64,000 bases of DNA from Fontisubflavum oceani (GTDB taxonomy: Bacteria; Pseudomonadota; Alphaproteobacteria; Rhodobacterales; Rhodobacteraceae), in assembly GCF_030407165.1 (NCBI RefSeq), contig NZ_CP129111.1:434001-498000 (forward strand), given 5' to 3'. The position numbers and the translations under genes were made by a program. The notes beneath the pieces were generated by a model, which was not told the DNA's origin, searched no databases, and saw only the letters and a program-made list of their open reading frames with translations. This document shows, piece after piece, positions 1 through 8,318 of this stretch; the stretch's first letter is position 1; the number at the start of each line of letters is the position of its first letter.

Positions 1-234
1 CTTGCTTGCGGCCTGCGCCACCTCGGGGCCACGCAAATCATCGCCCTGCAAGTCTTCTGCGCGCAGCGACTGCGCCGCCGCAACCGGGTCTTCGCCCCGC
101 AGCATGCGCCGCCCGACAGCGCGATAGAGCAACCCTGTATCCAGATGCGCAAAACCGAAATGTGCCGCTACAGCTTTAGAGATTGTGCCCTTCCCCGCCG
201 CAGCTGGCCCATCGATCGCGACCGTAAAACTCAC
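1..234 (-). CDS. cmk: Cytidylate kinase, N-terminal part
   Basis: Phosphorylates CMP and dCMP with ATP in pyrimidine nucleotide supply. The reading frame starts at a GTG whose bases overlap the stop of the upstream GFA-family gene (GTGA), and it runs off the left edge of the window, so only 78 codons are seen. The start of the protein carries the kinase P-loop, AIDGPAAAGKGT at about residues 6-17, followed by HLDTGLLYRAVGRR, the typical CMP-kinase segment after the P-loop. The gene lies downstream of aroA on the same strand, the usual aroA-cmk order, although two unrelated genes are inserted between them. Confidence 0.93.
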   Translation of the reverse strand, partial: MSFTVAIDGPAAAGKGTISKAVAAHFGFAHLDTGLLYRAVGRRMLRGEDPVAAAQSLRAEDLQGDDLRGPEVAQAASK

Positions 235-635
235 AGCAACACCTGTGTCGTCAATTCCGGATCGTCCTGCGCAGCCTGCGGCAACCCATCGGCAATCTCA
301 TAATAGGCACCCTTATCCGCGCAGAAGATATGCCCGGCGAGGCGCACACCCGGATCGCCATCAAGCGTCCCCGCGAAGATCGACAGATGGCTGCCCGGCC
401 CATCCCAGAAAAGGTTGCTGCCGCACGTGCTGCAAAACCCGCGATGAGCGGTGTCGGAAGAGGCGTACCATGTCACCTCACCCTCGATTTCGACGGCATC
501 CCGCAACGCGGAGGTTGCCGCCACATGGTGTCCGCTGCTCTTTCGGCATTGCTGGCAATGGCAGGCTATCACCGGGCGAAGCGCACCGTTGACGCGGTAC
601 CGTACGGCTCCGCACAGGCAAGACCCCTTAGGCAT
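231..635 (-). CDS. GFA/CENP-V family zinc protein
   Basis: A 134-residue protein of the glutathione-dependent formaldehyde-activating (GFA) fold. It shows the two cysteine clusters expected for two zinc sites: C6-x-C8 with C68-x-x-C71, and C25-x-C27-x-x-C30. GFA-family proteins have varied or unknown substrates, so the formaldehyde role should not be assumed. I chose the ATG at 635 because AGGAG lies 6 bases before it; an upstream in-frame ATG at 650 contains that ribosome-binding site. The stop overlaps the cmk start. It sits in the aroA-cmk cluster, probably co-transcribed. Confidence 0.85.
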   Translation of the reverse strand: MPKGSCLCGAVRYRVNGALRPVIACHCQQCRKSSGHHVAATSALRDAVEIEGEVTWYASSDTAHRGFCSTCGSNLFWDGPGSHLSIFAGTLDGDPGVRLAGHIFCADKGAYYEIADGLPQAAQDDPELTTQVLL

Positions 636-696
636 CAAAAACTCCTGCATGGTTTCCGCGACGCTAGCCGCTTGCCGAATGCCGGGCAAGGGCGGC

Positions 697-1233
697 TCAG
701 CGGTGCGTCCGAGCCCGGATCACCTTAGCCCTACGGCGGAGCAAAAGCACCAGCAACAGCATCATCGCCCCGCTCGTCATCACGCTCGTGAGTTGGGTGG
801 CCAAACTCGCTGCGGCGACGGCGGCCTCGGTCACATCTTCGGCTCGCCCGCGCAACAACCCGGCGACACGGGCGTTCTCCGCATAGTCGAACGCCATGCC
901 CAGCCCGGCCAGTGCCACGCCCGTGAGGCGCAACGAGCGCGGCCAGCCTGCCGAAAGGGCCCAGATCGGAAGGCCCAGAACCAGCGCCAGCAACAGCGGA
1001 AAAATCCGGTCGAGCCAGTGTTGCAGGCCAAGATAAAGCGCGCGCCCGTCCTCACTGAGCGCCGACAGAAACGCCTCCGCCTCCGCCAGATCATAACCGA
1101 GGGGGCGCAGATCGAAGGCCACCAACCCGCCTGCCTCGCAAGAGATTTTTGGCAAGGTCCAAAGCTCCATCGTGAGATGGACTGCCAAAGTAACCGTGAC
1201 GAGTACCCAATAGGCGATCCACCTCCGGCTCAA
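697..1233 (-). CDS. Small integral membrane protein
   Basis: A 178-residue protein with about four hydrophobic segments: one near residues 6-25, one near 75-95, one near 100-118 and a leucine-rich one near 150-168. The end is basic (RRRAKVIRARTHR), suggesting a cytoplasmic tail. I do not recognise the family. Its start overlaps the aroA stop by four bases (ATGA), so it is probably translationally coupled to aroA and made from the same message. No catalytic motif is visible and no function can be given. Confidence 0.75.
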   Translation of the reverse strand: MSRRWIAYWVLVTVTLAVHLTMELWTLPKISCEAGGLVAFDLRPLGYDLAEAEAFLSALSEDGRALYLGLQHWLDRIFPLLLALVLGLPIWALSAGWPRSLRLTGVALAGLGMAFDYAENARVAGLLRGRAEDVTEAAVAAASLATQLTSVMTSGAMMLLLVLLLRRRAKVIRARTHR

Positions 1234-2580
1234 CGGTTGCTCCGCTCAATGCGCGCGCCAAGGCTGGCCATCAGTGGTTCAAAGATCGGAAAGCTGGTGG
1301 CAATCGGGCCTGCGTCATCCACACGTACCGGCTCTTGCGTCGCCATCCCCAGACACAGGAAGGACATCGCAATCCGGTGATCCAAGTGGCTTTCGGTAAG
1401 CCCGCCGCCCGGCACCCCGCCGGGCCCCATGCCGGTGACGCTCCACCAATCGGGTCCGTCCTCAACACCGACCCCATTGGCCCGCAACCCTGTCGCCATA
1501 GCCGCAATCCGGTCGCTCTCTTTCACGCGCAATTCTTTCACACCGCGCATCATCGTCTGGCCTTCGGCGAAAGACGCCACCACCGATAAGATCGGATATT
1601 CATCAATCATGCTGGCCGCCCGCTCCGGCGGCACCTCAATGCCTTTCATGTTGGGCGAAAACCGCGCTCTGAGATCGGCGACAGGCTCACCACCTTCTTC
1701 GCGCATATTCTCATAGGTCAGGTCCGCGCCCATATCGCGCAGCGTCTCGAACAGGCCCGCGCGGGTGGGGTTCAGCCCAATGCCCGGCACGAACACGTCC
1801 GAGCCTTCCACAATCAACGCAGCACAGACCGGAAACGCTGCGCTCGACGGGTCCCGTGGCACGGTGATGTCTTGCGGGGTCAGGTCCGGCTGCCCGGTCA
1901 ACGTGATCACCCGACCGTCTTCGGTCACCTCGGTTGTGATCTCGGCGCCAAAGCCCGCCAACATCCGCTCGGTATGATCCCGCGTCGCTTCCTGCTCAAT
2001 CACCACCGTCTGCCCGGGTGCGTTCAATCCCGCCAGAAGAACCGCCGATTTCACCTGGGCCGAGGGAACCGGCACCGTGTAGTGCACCGGCAATGGTGCC
2101 TCCGCCCCAACCAACGTCATCGGCAGCCGCCCCGGCGCGGCCCACGGCCACGGCCCCGAACAACGAGAGCGGATCTGTCACTCGCGCCATCGGTCGCCCG
2201 TTCAAGCTCGCATCGCCGGTAAAGGTGGCGGTGATTGGCGTGGTCGCCATCGCCCCCATGATCAACCGCACGCCCGTCCCCGAGTTGCCGCAGTCAATCA
2301 CCTGATCCGGTTCGGCGAAGCCGCCAACACCGACGCCATGAACCGTCCACTCGCCTGGCCCATGTCGCGTGACCTCCGCCCCGAAGGCGCGCATCGCGCG
2401 GCCCGTATCGACCACATCCTGGCCTTCCAGTAATCCGCTGATCCGCGTCTCGCCGACCGCCATTGCGCCCAAAATCAGCGACCGGTGCGAAATGGATTTG
2501 TCGCCCGGCACCTCCGCCACACCTTTCAACGGCGTAGCGCGGCGCGAGGTCATTGGAATTGGCTCACCATGGCCGGACAT
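1230..2580 (-). CDS. aroA: EPSP synthase, broken by one frameshift
   Basis: 3-phosphoshikimate 1-carboxyvinyltransferase, step six of the shikimate pathway. The first half carries PGDKSISHRSLI near residues 25-36 and GNSGTGVRLIMG; the second half carries SAQVKSAVLLAGLNAPG, EATRDHTERML and KESDRIAA. The halves lie in different frames and join at the CCCC run at 2130-2133 (GGGG on the coding strand), where the text should read about GRAG-RLPMTL. Removing one G gives 450 codons, a normal length. The ATG at 2580 (MSGHGEPIPM) has GAGGG nine bases upstream. An essential gene broken in a homopolymer points to a sequencing error. Confidence 0.92.
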
Positions 2581-2660
2581 AGAACAGATCCCTCGTTTGA
2601 TCGTCGCATCCGCCTGATAGACCGCACCAGCATGGCAGTCCACACCCTTCTCTGCTTCGC

Positions 2661-2752
2661 AAATATCCCGGGGGAGGCGCGTTCGCGCCAGGGGGCAGCG
2701 CCCCCGCAGTACCGCGCGCGTCGGCGCGCGGATCGGCTTGCCCAAGGGGCAA
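2661..2752. repeat. GC-rich multi-hairpin intergenic repeat
   Basis: Between the aroA start and the trmB stop lies a chain of short inverted repeats: GGCGCG-TT-CGCGCC, GGGGGC-AGC-GCCCCC, CGCGCG-TCGG-CGCGCG and TTGCCC-AA-GGGCAA. It begins with the box AAATATCCCGGG. A related element with an AAATATCC box and GC-rich hairpins lies near 18466-18535. From memory, such elements are scattered between genes in Rhodobacterales. It could act as a terminator for trmB-direction transcripts or as an mRNA stabiliser; no coding signal is visible. Confidence 0.6.
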
Positions 2753-2763
2753 GACGACATCCC

Positions 2764-3462
2764 TCACCGCTTCCGAAATGTCAGATAATGTGGCACCCGC
2801 CCTTCACGCAGCGCCTTCTGTTCATATCGGGTCGACAGCCAATCACCCCACGGCACGCGCCAATCCGATGCCCCCTCCGCCAGCCATTCAAACCCGGCAC
2901 GCGGCCCTTCAATCAAGGTCTGCCGCACGTAATCGGGGATGTCGGTCGCCACGCGAAACACGGCACCGGGCTTCAACACACGGGCCAGCGGCTCCAAATG
3001 CTCCGGTGTCACAAAGCGCCGCCGGTGATGGCGCGCCTTCGGCCACGGATCGGGGTAGAGCAAAAAGGCCTTGCCAATTGAGGCCTCCGGCAAAACATCG
3101 AACAGATCGCGCGCATCGCCGGGATAGACGCGGAGGTTCTCCACACACTCAGATCGGATCTTGCCCAAAAGCATCGCGACGCCATTGATATACGGCTCAC
3201 ACCCGATGATGCCGACATCAGGATGCGTCGCCGCTTGGTGCACCAGATGCTCGCCACCGCCAAACCCGATCTCCAGCCATGTCTCTCGACCCTGAAACAG
3301 CGCCGCCAAATCCAATGGCACCCTGTCAGGGTTCACGTCCCAATCCACTGGACCCGGCGACAGCGCCGCCAAATCCTCCGCCAGATACCGCTCCTGGCTC
3401 GCCTTCAAATGCTGCCCTTTACGGCGGCCATAGAAGTTGCGGAATGGGCGATCAGACGACAT
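2764..3462 (-). CDS. trmB: tRNA (guanine-N7)-methyltransferase
   Basis: Transfers a methyl group from S-adenosylmethionine to G46 of tRNA. The 232-residue protein has the Rossmann SAM motif EIGFGGGEHL near residue 65, the acidic GCEPYINGV segment, and the family signature LLYPDPWPKARHHRRRF. The ATG at 3462 is preceded by AGAGG six bases upstream and gives the common start MSSDRPFRNFYGRRKG. It follows metK and a small membrane gene on the same strand, so the methyltransferase and the SAM synthetase lie in one gene group. Confidence 0.95.
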   Translation of the reverse strand: MSSDRPFRNFYGRRKGQHLKASQERYLAEDLAALSPGPVDWDVNPDRVPLDLAALFQGRETWLEIGFGGGEHLVHQAATHPDVGIIGCEPYINGVAMLLGKIRSECVENLRVYPGDARDLFDVLPEASIGKAFLLYPDPWPKARHHRRRFVTPEHLEPLARVLKPGAVFRVATDIPDYVRQTLIEGPRAGFEWLAEGASDWRVPWGDWLSTRYEQKALREGRVPHYLTFRKR

Positions 3463-3484
3463 TGAAGACCTCTTGGGCAAAGAC

Positions 3485-3961
3485 CTAGCGCACCCTGCGC
3501 CGGGCTGCCCCTCGAGCGGCGCCTTTGAAACCAGAGGTGATCATAAGCCAATTGATCGGCACCATCAAAAGCACCGGCAAAGCCAAGTTAGACCCGATGA
3601 TCCGCCCCTGCTCGTTTGGCGATAGAGTTGAGAGGCCAAGGGATTTTGGGAAGCCGAACGCAAACGCAACGACGGCGAAAAGCATCGCCACGCATAAAGC
3701 AATCAGAGCGAACCGCCACGCATAGCCCCACCGCTGCGCAGATGGCAGGGCACCTCCTTCACCCGCAAAATGGTCCTTTGCAAAAGCCGCTGCCGGCCAG
3801 AGAAGCGCGCCGATGGCGCCGCCCGTCACAGCGCCGCGGCCAATCGCGCCCGACATCAGGCCCGGTGCATAGGCCAGAATGGCCCAAACCACTCCGCTCA
3901 CCACCAAGGCCGAGCCGACGAACCGGATCGCATAGGTTCTCAGATGCCGTCCGCGTGCCAT
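3485..3961 (-). CDS. Four-helix membrane protein of unknown function
   Basis: A 158-residue protein with about four hydrophobic stretches, including VGSALVVSGVVWAILAYA near the start and FALIALCVAMLFAVVAFAFG in the middle, and a basic tail. It resembles the loosely defined ABZJ_00895-type membrane proteins, but I am not sure of that assignment. The ATG at 3961 has GGAAG eight bases upstream. It lies 22 bases before the metK stop in the direction of transcription, so it is probably read through from metK into trmB. Confidence 0.75.
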   Translation of the reverse strand: MARGRHLRTYAIRFVGSALVVSGVVWAILAYAPGLMSGAIGRGAVTGGAIGALLWPAAAFAKDHFAGEGGALPSAQRWGYAWRFALIALCVAMLFAVVAFAFGFPKSLGLSTLSPNEQGRIIGSNLALPVLLMVPINWLMITSGFKGAARGAARRRVR

Positions 3962-3983
3962 GCCGATTGCTTCCAACCGTGCC

Positions 3984-5165
3984 CTAGACCGCCGCTTTCA
4001 GCGCGTCGACCAGATCGGTGCGTTCCCAGCTAAACCCACCATCCGCGTCCGGCGCACGACCGAAATGACCATACGCCGCGGTCCGCTGATAGATCGGCTT
4101 GTTCAGCCCGAGATGGGTCCGAATACCTCGCGGGGTCAGGTCCATGAGCTGTTCAACCGCCGCTTCGATCTTGCTCTCATGCACCTCACCCGAGCCGTGG
4201 GTGTTGGCATAAATCGAGAGTGGCTTGGCCACACCAATGGCATAGCTCAGCTGAATCGTGCAGCGATGGGCGAGCCCCGCCGCAACGACATTTTTCGCCA
4301 GATAACGCGCGGCATAGGCAGCCGATCGGTCCACCTTGGTTGGGTCTTTGCCGGAAAACGCGCCGCCGCCATGAGGCGCGGCACCGCCATAAGTATCCAC
4401 GATGATCTTCCGCCCGGTCAGGCCCGCATCGCCATCCGGCCCACCAATGACGAATTTGCCGGTCGGGTTCACCCACCATTTCGTGGCATCCGTTACCCAA
4501 GCTTCGGGCAGTTCTTCGCGAATGTACGGCTCGACAATGGCGCGCACATCATCGCTTGTGAGGCTTTCATCAAGATGCTGAGTCGACAGCACGATCGAGG
4601 CCACTTCGACCGGCTTGCCGTCGACATAGCGCATGGTCAGCTGGCTTTTCGCATCCGGGCCAAGGGCAGGCTCGGCGCCGGATTTCCGCACCTCGGCCAA
4701 GCGACGCAGGATATTGTGGGCATAGCAAATCGGCGCGGGCATCAACTCCGGCGTTTCATTGACCGCGTGGCCGAACATGATCCCCTGGTCGCCCGCACCT
4801 TCGTCTTTATTGCCAGAGGCGTCGACACCTTGCGCGATATGGGCCGACTGTTCGTGCAGGAGGTTGGTGACCTCAACCGTCTTATGATGGAACTTGTCCT
4901 GCTCATACCCAATATCGCGGATGCAATCGCGGGCGATCTGATCAATCTGACCCATGTAGGATTGCAGTTTGTCCTGATCCGACAGACCGACCTCACCACC
5001 GATTACCACCCGATTGGTTGTGGCAAAGGTTTCGCATGCCACGCGCGCCTCCGGCTCTTCGGCAAGTAAAGCGTCGAGAACCGCGTCCGAAATCCGGTCG
5101 CAGACTTTATCGGGATGGCCTTCCGAAACGGATTCAGAGGTGAACAAGAAATTCTGTCGTGCCAT
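3984..5165 (-). CDS. metK: S-adenosylmethionine synthetase
   Basis: Makes S-adenosylmethionine from ATP and methionine. The 393-residue protein has SVSEGHPDKVCD at residues 12-23, the hexapeptide GAGDQG (signature GAGDQGIMFGHA) near residue 120, and the glycine-rich GGGAFSGKDPTKVDRSAAY in the second half. The length is typical. The ATG at 5165 is placed by GGAG seven bases upstream; that ribosome-binding site is itself part of the SAM/SAH riboswitch just upstream, so translation is expected to fall when SAM or SAH is abundant. The gene has its own leader, separating it from lnt. Confidence 0.97.
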   Translation of the reverse strand: MARQNFLFTSESVSEGHPDKVCDRISDAVLDALLAEEPEARVACETFATTNRVVIGGEVGLSDQDKLQSYMGQIDQIARDCIRDIGYEQDKFHHKTVEVTNLLHEQSAHIAQGVDASGNKDEGAGDQGIMFGHAVNETPELMPAPICYAHNILRRLAEVRKSGAEPALGPDAKSQLTMRYVDGKPVEVASIVLSTQHLDESLTSDDVRAIVEPYIREELPEAWVTDATKWWVNPTGKFVIGGPDGDAGLTGRKIIVDTYGGAAPHGGGAFSGKDPTKVDRSAAYAARYLAKNVVAAGLAHRCTIQLSYAIGVAKPLSIYANTHGSGEVHESKIEAAVEQLMDLTPRGIRTHLGLNKPIYQRTAAYGHFGRAPDADGGFSWERTDLVDALKAAV

Positions 5166-5170
5166 GGGAA

Positions 5171-5216
5171 TGCTCCATTGGTGTTTTCTCTCCACGCCAG
5201 GAAGCCGTTGTGGAGC
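5171..5216 (-). promoter_or_regulatory. SAM/SAH riboswitch of metK
   Basis: The leader between lnt and metK contains, in coding sense, a perfect 6-bp stem CTCCAC (5215-5210) / GTGGAG (5195-5190) enclosing AACGGCTTCCTGGC, then an A-rich linker and ATGGAGCA (5178-5171). This matches the known SAM/SAH riboswitch: one hairpin whose loop GGCTTCC forms a pseudoknot with the downstream TGGAGCA. The GGAG of that segment is the metK ribosome-binding site, seven bases before the ATG. The class is known to occur upstream of metK in Rhodobacterales and to act on translation. Confidence 0.9.
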
Positions 5217-5253
5217 TTTGATCGGCCCGGCTTACGCCCAAGCGCAGGCGGGT

Positions 5254-6783
5254 TCAATGCCTGTTGCGGCGATGGGCTAGAACCAGCCCCAAAAACGTTG
5301 CGAGAATCACGAGATAGACCGGCAAATCGCCAAATCTCGCATAGACTGTCGGTGGCAGAGGCGGTGGCAAAACCACATCCAACGCACCCGCCACGCCAAG
5401 CGGCAAATGGCTGACGACCCGGCCCCGCGCATCAATTGCGCCGGACACGCCAGTATTGGCCGCCCGGATCACCGGGATCCCTTGCTCCGCCGCCCTCAGA
5501 CGGGCGAGCGCCAAGTGTTGATAGGGGCCAGAGAATTGCCCAAACCACGCATCATTCGTGATGTGGATCATCCAGTCCGGCCTGTCTACCTGACGGATAT
5601 AGCTTGGGAAAATCGCCTCATAGCAGATCATCAAAAAGGCATCCCCCAGATCGCCCAGATCCAAGACCGTCGGTCCTTCGCCCGGCCGATATCCCGTCTG
5701 GAGCGCGGCAGCGAGGCCACGAATACCCGCCTGCGCCATCAGATCGCCCAAAGGCACATATTCCCCAAAGGGCACCAAATGATGCTTGTCATAGATCGCG
5801 GTGATGGCCCCGGCCTCATCCAAAAGGGCCAATGAGTTGCGGGCTGTGACCCCCTCCAACCGTTGCGCGCCCAGGATCACCGGCACCAGACCTGCCGCGT
5901 CTGAGATCACAGCGCGCCAGTCTTCGGATTGGTTCAACAAAGCGGCCAGAGAGGTTTCGGGCCAGATCACCATCGCGGGCGGACGATCTTCAATCTGCGG
6001 CGGCGCTGCTGTGAGGTTTATCGCGCGCTCGAAGAAGACGGGGATCATCTCGGGCTGCCATTTCAGGTGTTGCGCGGCATTGGGTTGAACCAGTCGGACC
6101 ACCGCCGCGTCAGCCGCTGGTAGAGGCGCTGGCGGCATTGCCAAGGCGAGCCCAATCATCGCCACGTGAACAAGCGGGACCCCGAGCGCGACCCTACTGC
6201 GCTGGATCACCAAGGCGGCAAGGACAGCGGCCATGAAGGTTGTATAAAGGGTCAGACCATGGGGCCCCACAAGGCTTGCCAGCGGCAACAGCGCCGTATC
6301 AATCCAGATATGTCCCGGATGGGCCCACGGGAATCCTGTCAGAACGCTCGCGCGGGCCAGTTCCGCAACCGTCATGAGCACCGCCCAAGCCAATGCGCGC
6401 GACCAGCCGGGCTTGGCCAAGCGCACAGCCAGACCCGCCGCCAACGCCCAGAACAACGCCAAGCCGAATGACATCAACGCAATCGCGAAGGGCGCCATCC
6501 AACCGTGGCGGACCGGGTCCACAAAGAATGGCTCGACAATCCAGTGGAGCGATACTGCGAAGTATCCGGCCCCACCCCACAGCCCGAGCCAAAACCCGCG
6601 TCGAGCCGTGCCGACCAGCATCAACAAGCCAATCAATGCCGCAAAGCCCAAAACGGAGACCAGGGGCAAATCAAAGGGCGCCTGACCAAGACCCGCGACA
6701 GTTCCGGCGGCGAAACTCAAGACGAGACGTTGCCGGAAACTGCGCGCGGCCAACCAGGCGCTGGCCTTGTCAGCCAGCGGCAC
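5254..6783 (-). CDS. lnt: Apolipoprotein N-acyltransferase
   Basis: Adds the third acyl chain to the N-terminal cysteine of lipoproteins in the inner membrane. The 509-residue protein has an N-terminal block of about six hydrophobic helices, then a nitrilase-like periplasmic domain with the catalytic triad: Glu in VIWPETSLAAL, Lys in YDKHHLVPFGEYVP and Cys in MICYEAIFPS. A last hydrophobic helix ends in the basic HRRNRH. I chose the GTG at 6783, with GGAGG nine bases upstream; it overlaps the corC end by 14 bases. The open frame extends further upstream, but that part is the corC gene. Confidence 0.95.
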   Translation of the reverse strand: MPLADKASAWLAARSFRQRLVLSFAAGTVAGLGQAPFDLPLVSVLGFAALIGLLMLVGTARRGFWLGLWGGAGYFAVSLHWIVEPFFVDPVRHGWMAPFAIALMSFGLALFWALAAGLAVRLAKPGWSRALAWAVLMTVAELARASVLTGFPWAHPGHIWIDTALLPLASLVGPHGLTLYTTFMAAVLAALVIQRSRVALGVPLVHVAMIGLALAMPPAPLPAADAAVVRLVQPNAAQHLKWQPEMIPVFFERAINLTAAPPQIEDRPPAMVIWPETSLAALLNQSEDWRAVISDAAGLVPVILGAQRLEGVTARNSLALLDEAGAITAIYDKHHLVPFGEYVPLGDLMAQAGIRGLAAALQTGYRPGEGPTVLDLGDLGDAFLMICYEAIFPSYIRQVDRPDWMIHITNDAWFGQFSGPYQHLALARLRAAEQGIPVIRAANTGVSGAIDARGRVVSHLPLGVAGALDVVLPPPLPPTVYARFGDLPVYLVILATFLGLVLAHRRNRH

Positions 6784-7675
6784 CCTTCGCCCCCTCCGGC
6801 AAGCGGACACGCAGCCGTTTGATCCGGCGTGGATCAGCGTCCACCACTTCAAACTCCGCCCCAGACGGGTGCGGGACAACTTCTCCCCGCGCCGGGACAC
6901 GCCCGGTCAGCAGAAACACCACCCCGCCAAGCGTATCGATTTCGTCGTCATCCTCGGCATCAACCAGTTTCAAACCGGTCTCAGCCTCGAACTCCTCCAG
7001 GGGCGCGCGCGCTAACGCCAAGTAGGAACCGGAGCTTTCGCGGGTCCAGGGTTGATCCTCTTCGACGTCATGTTCGTCTTCGATCTCGCCGATAACCTGT
7101 TCGATCAGGTCCTCGATCGTGACCAAGCCATCGACACCGCCATATTCATCGATCACAAGTGCCATATGGGTCCGGTCCGTCTGCATCTTCTGCAGCAAGA
7201 CGCCAATCGGCATCGAGGGCGGCGCATAAAGCAGCGGGCGCAACATCGTGCGCAGCGAGAAGCCGTTGCCGCCGCCATTAAACCCATAGCGCAGAGAGAC
7301 ATCCTTCAAATGCACCAGGCCAATCGGGGTGTCCAAGGTGCCATCATAGACCGGCAAGCGGGTCAGCCCGCTCTCCCGGAACACGGCAACCAAATCATCC
7401 AACTCGATATCGCAGGCGACTGAGATGATCTCCACACGCGGAATGGCCACATCTTCCACGCGCAACCGGCGCAGGTTGGACATGCCGGTGCCAGGCACCG
7501 GGCCAGGCACGCCATCCTCAGCGGGCAGCGTATCGGCACCATTGGCAATGTGGATATCGGGTGTGCGATCTGCACCAAAGAGCCGGGCAAACAAGCCGGG
7601 TTTTCTCTCTAGCGTCTCATCGGCCTCGGGCGCGCTCTGCGCCGCGCTAGACGACGGGTCAGGGGTTGAGCTCAT
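6770..7675 (-). CDS. corC: CorC/HlyC-type CBS-domain protein
   Basis: A 301-residue cytoplasmic protein with a variable acidic, serine-rich start, a central pair of CBS domains (around VEDVAIPRVEI and LQKMQTDRTHMALVIDEYGG) and the C-terminal CorC_HlyC transporter-associated domain (DEIDTLGGVVFLLTGRVPARGE). The family is linked to magnesium and cobalt efflux; older annotations call it hemolysin C. It lies between ybeY and lnt, an order conserved in alphaproteobacteria. The ATG at 7675 follows GGAAAGGAG closely. It overlaps lnt, which suggests translational coupling. Confidence 0.9.
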   Translation of the reverse strand: MSSTPDPSSSAAQSAPEADETLERKPGLFARLFGADRTPDIHIANGADTLPAEDGVPGPVPGTGMSNLRRLRVEDVAIPRVEIISVACDIELDDLVAVFRESGLTRLPVYDGTLDTPIGLVHLKDVSLRYGFNGGGNGFSLRTMLRPLLYAPPSMPIGVLLQKMQTDRTHMALVIDEYGGVDGLVTIEDLIEQVIGEIEDEHDVEEDQPWTRESSGSYLALARAPLEEFEAETGLKLVDAEDDDEIDTLGGVVFLLTGRVPARGEVVPHPSGAEFEVVDADPRRIKRLRVRLPEGAKGAAG

Positions 7676-7718
7676 GGCTCCTTTCCAAACTATACCGGAC
7701 CAACTGCGGCCCGTTTGA

Positions 7719-8213
7719 TCAATATGGGTCAGGCAGACCCAGTCTTGCAAGGATGCGGGTCTCTAAACCTTCCATCAAAGCGGCATCGGGGTCGGATATG
7801 TGGTCAAAACCCAACAGATGGAGCGTGCCATGCACCAAAAGATGGGTCACATGATGCTCAATCGGCTTGCCCTGCGCTGCGGCTTCGGCTGCACAAACCC
7901 CATAGGCGATTGCGATATCGCCCAACTCATGCGGTGGGCCATTGGGATCTGGCATCGGCAAAGTTGGCATTTCTCCTGGAGCCGTCTCTCGCGATTCTGT
8001 CGGCCAACTCAAAACATTGGTTGGCTGAGGCTTGCCGCGAAACTCGGTGTTGAGCGTCGCAATCCGATCATCGTCGCAGCCAAGCAGGCTAATCTCGAAC
8101 TGATCCGGGTTCAGACTGATCTCTGCCAGCGCGGCCGCGCAAGCGGTAGCGGCTAGGGCCTCAAGCCCAACCGCCTCCCATTCCGATGCCTCGATGAGAA
8201 TGTCGATCTCCAT
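7719..8213 (-). CDS. ybeY: Endoribonuclease YbeY
   Basis: Metal-dependent RNase needed for 16S rRNA 3' end maturation and ribosome quality control. The 164-residue protein carries the family zinc motif HGTLHLLGFDH near the C-terminus, preceded by HHVTHLLV, and the middle segment LNTEFRGKPQPTNVLSWP. The ATG at 8213 gives the usual start MEIDILIE; an in-frame ATG at 8225 and a TTG at 8297 also exist. It lies between phoH and corC on the same strand, as in most bacteria. Confidence 0.93.
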   Translation of the reverse strand: MEIDILIEASEWEAVGLEALAATACAAALAEISLNPDQFEISLLGCDDDRIATLNTEFRGKPQPTNVLSWPTESRETAPGEMPTLPMPDPNGPPHELGDIAIAYGVCAAEAAAQGKPIEHHVTHLLVHGTLHLLGFDHISDPDAALMEGLETRILARLGLPDPY

Positions 8214-8318
8214 GCGGCCATCCATCCCAAGTAAGGCCAATTGTCCAGCCCGCAGCTTCGCATCCGCTTGAGTGGAACCAGCGCTCGTTACTGGCAACGC
8301 AGGTGGCGGTGTGATGGG

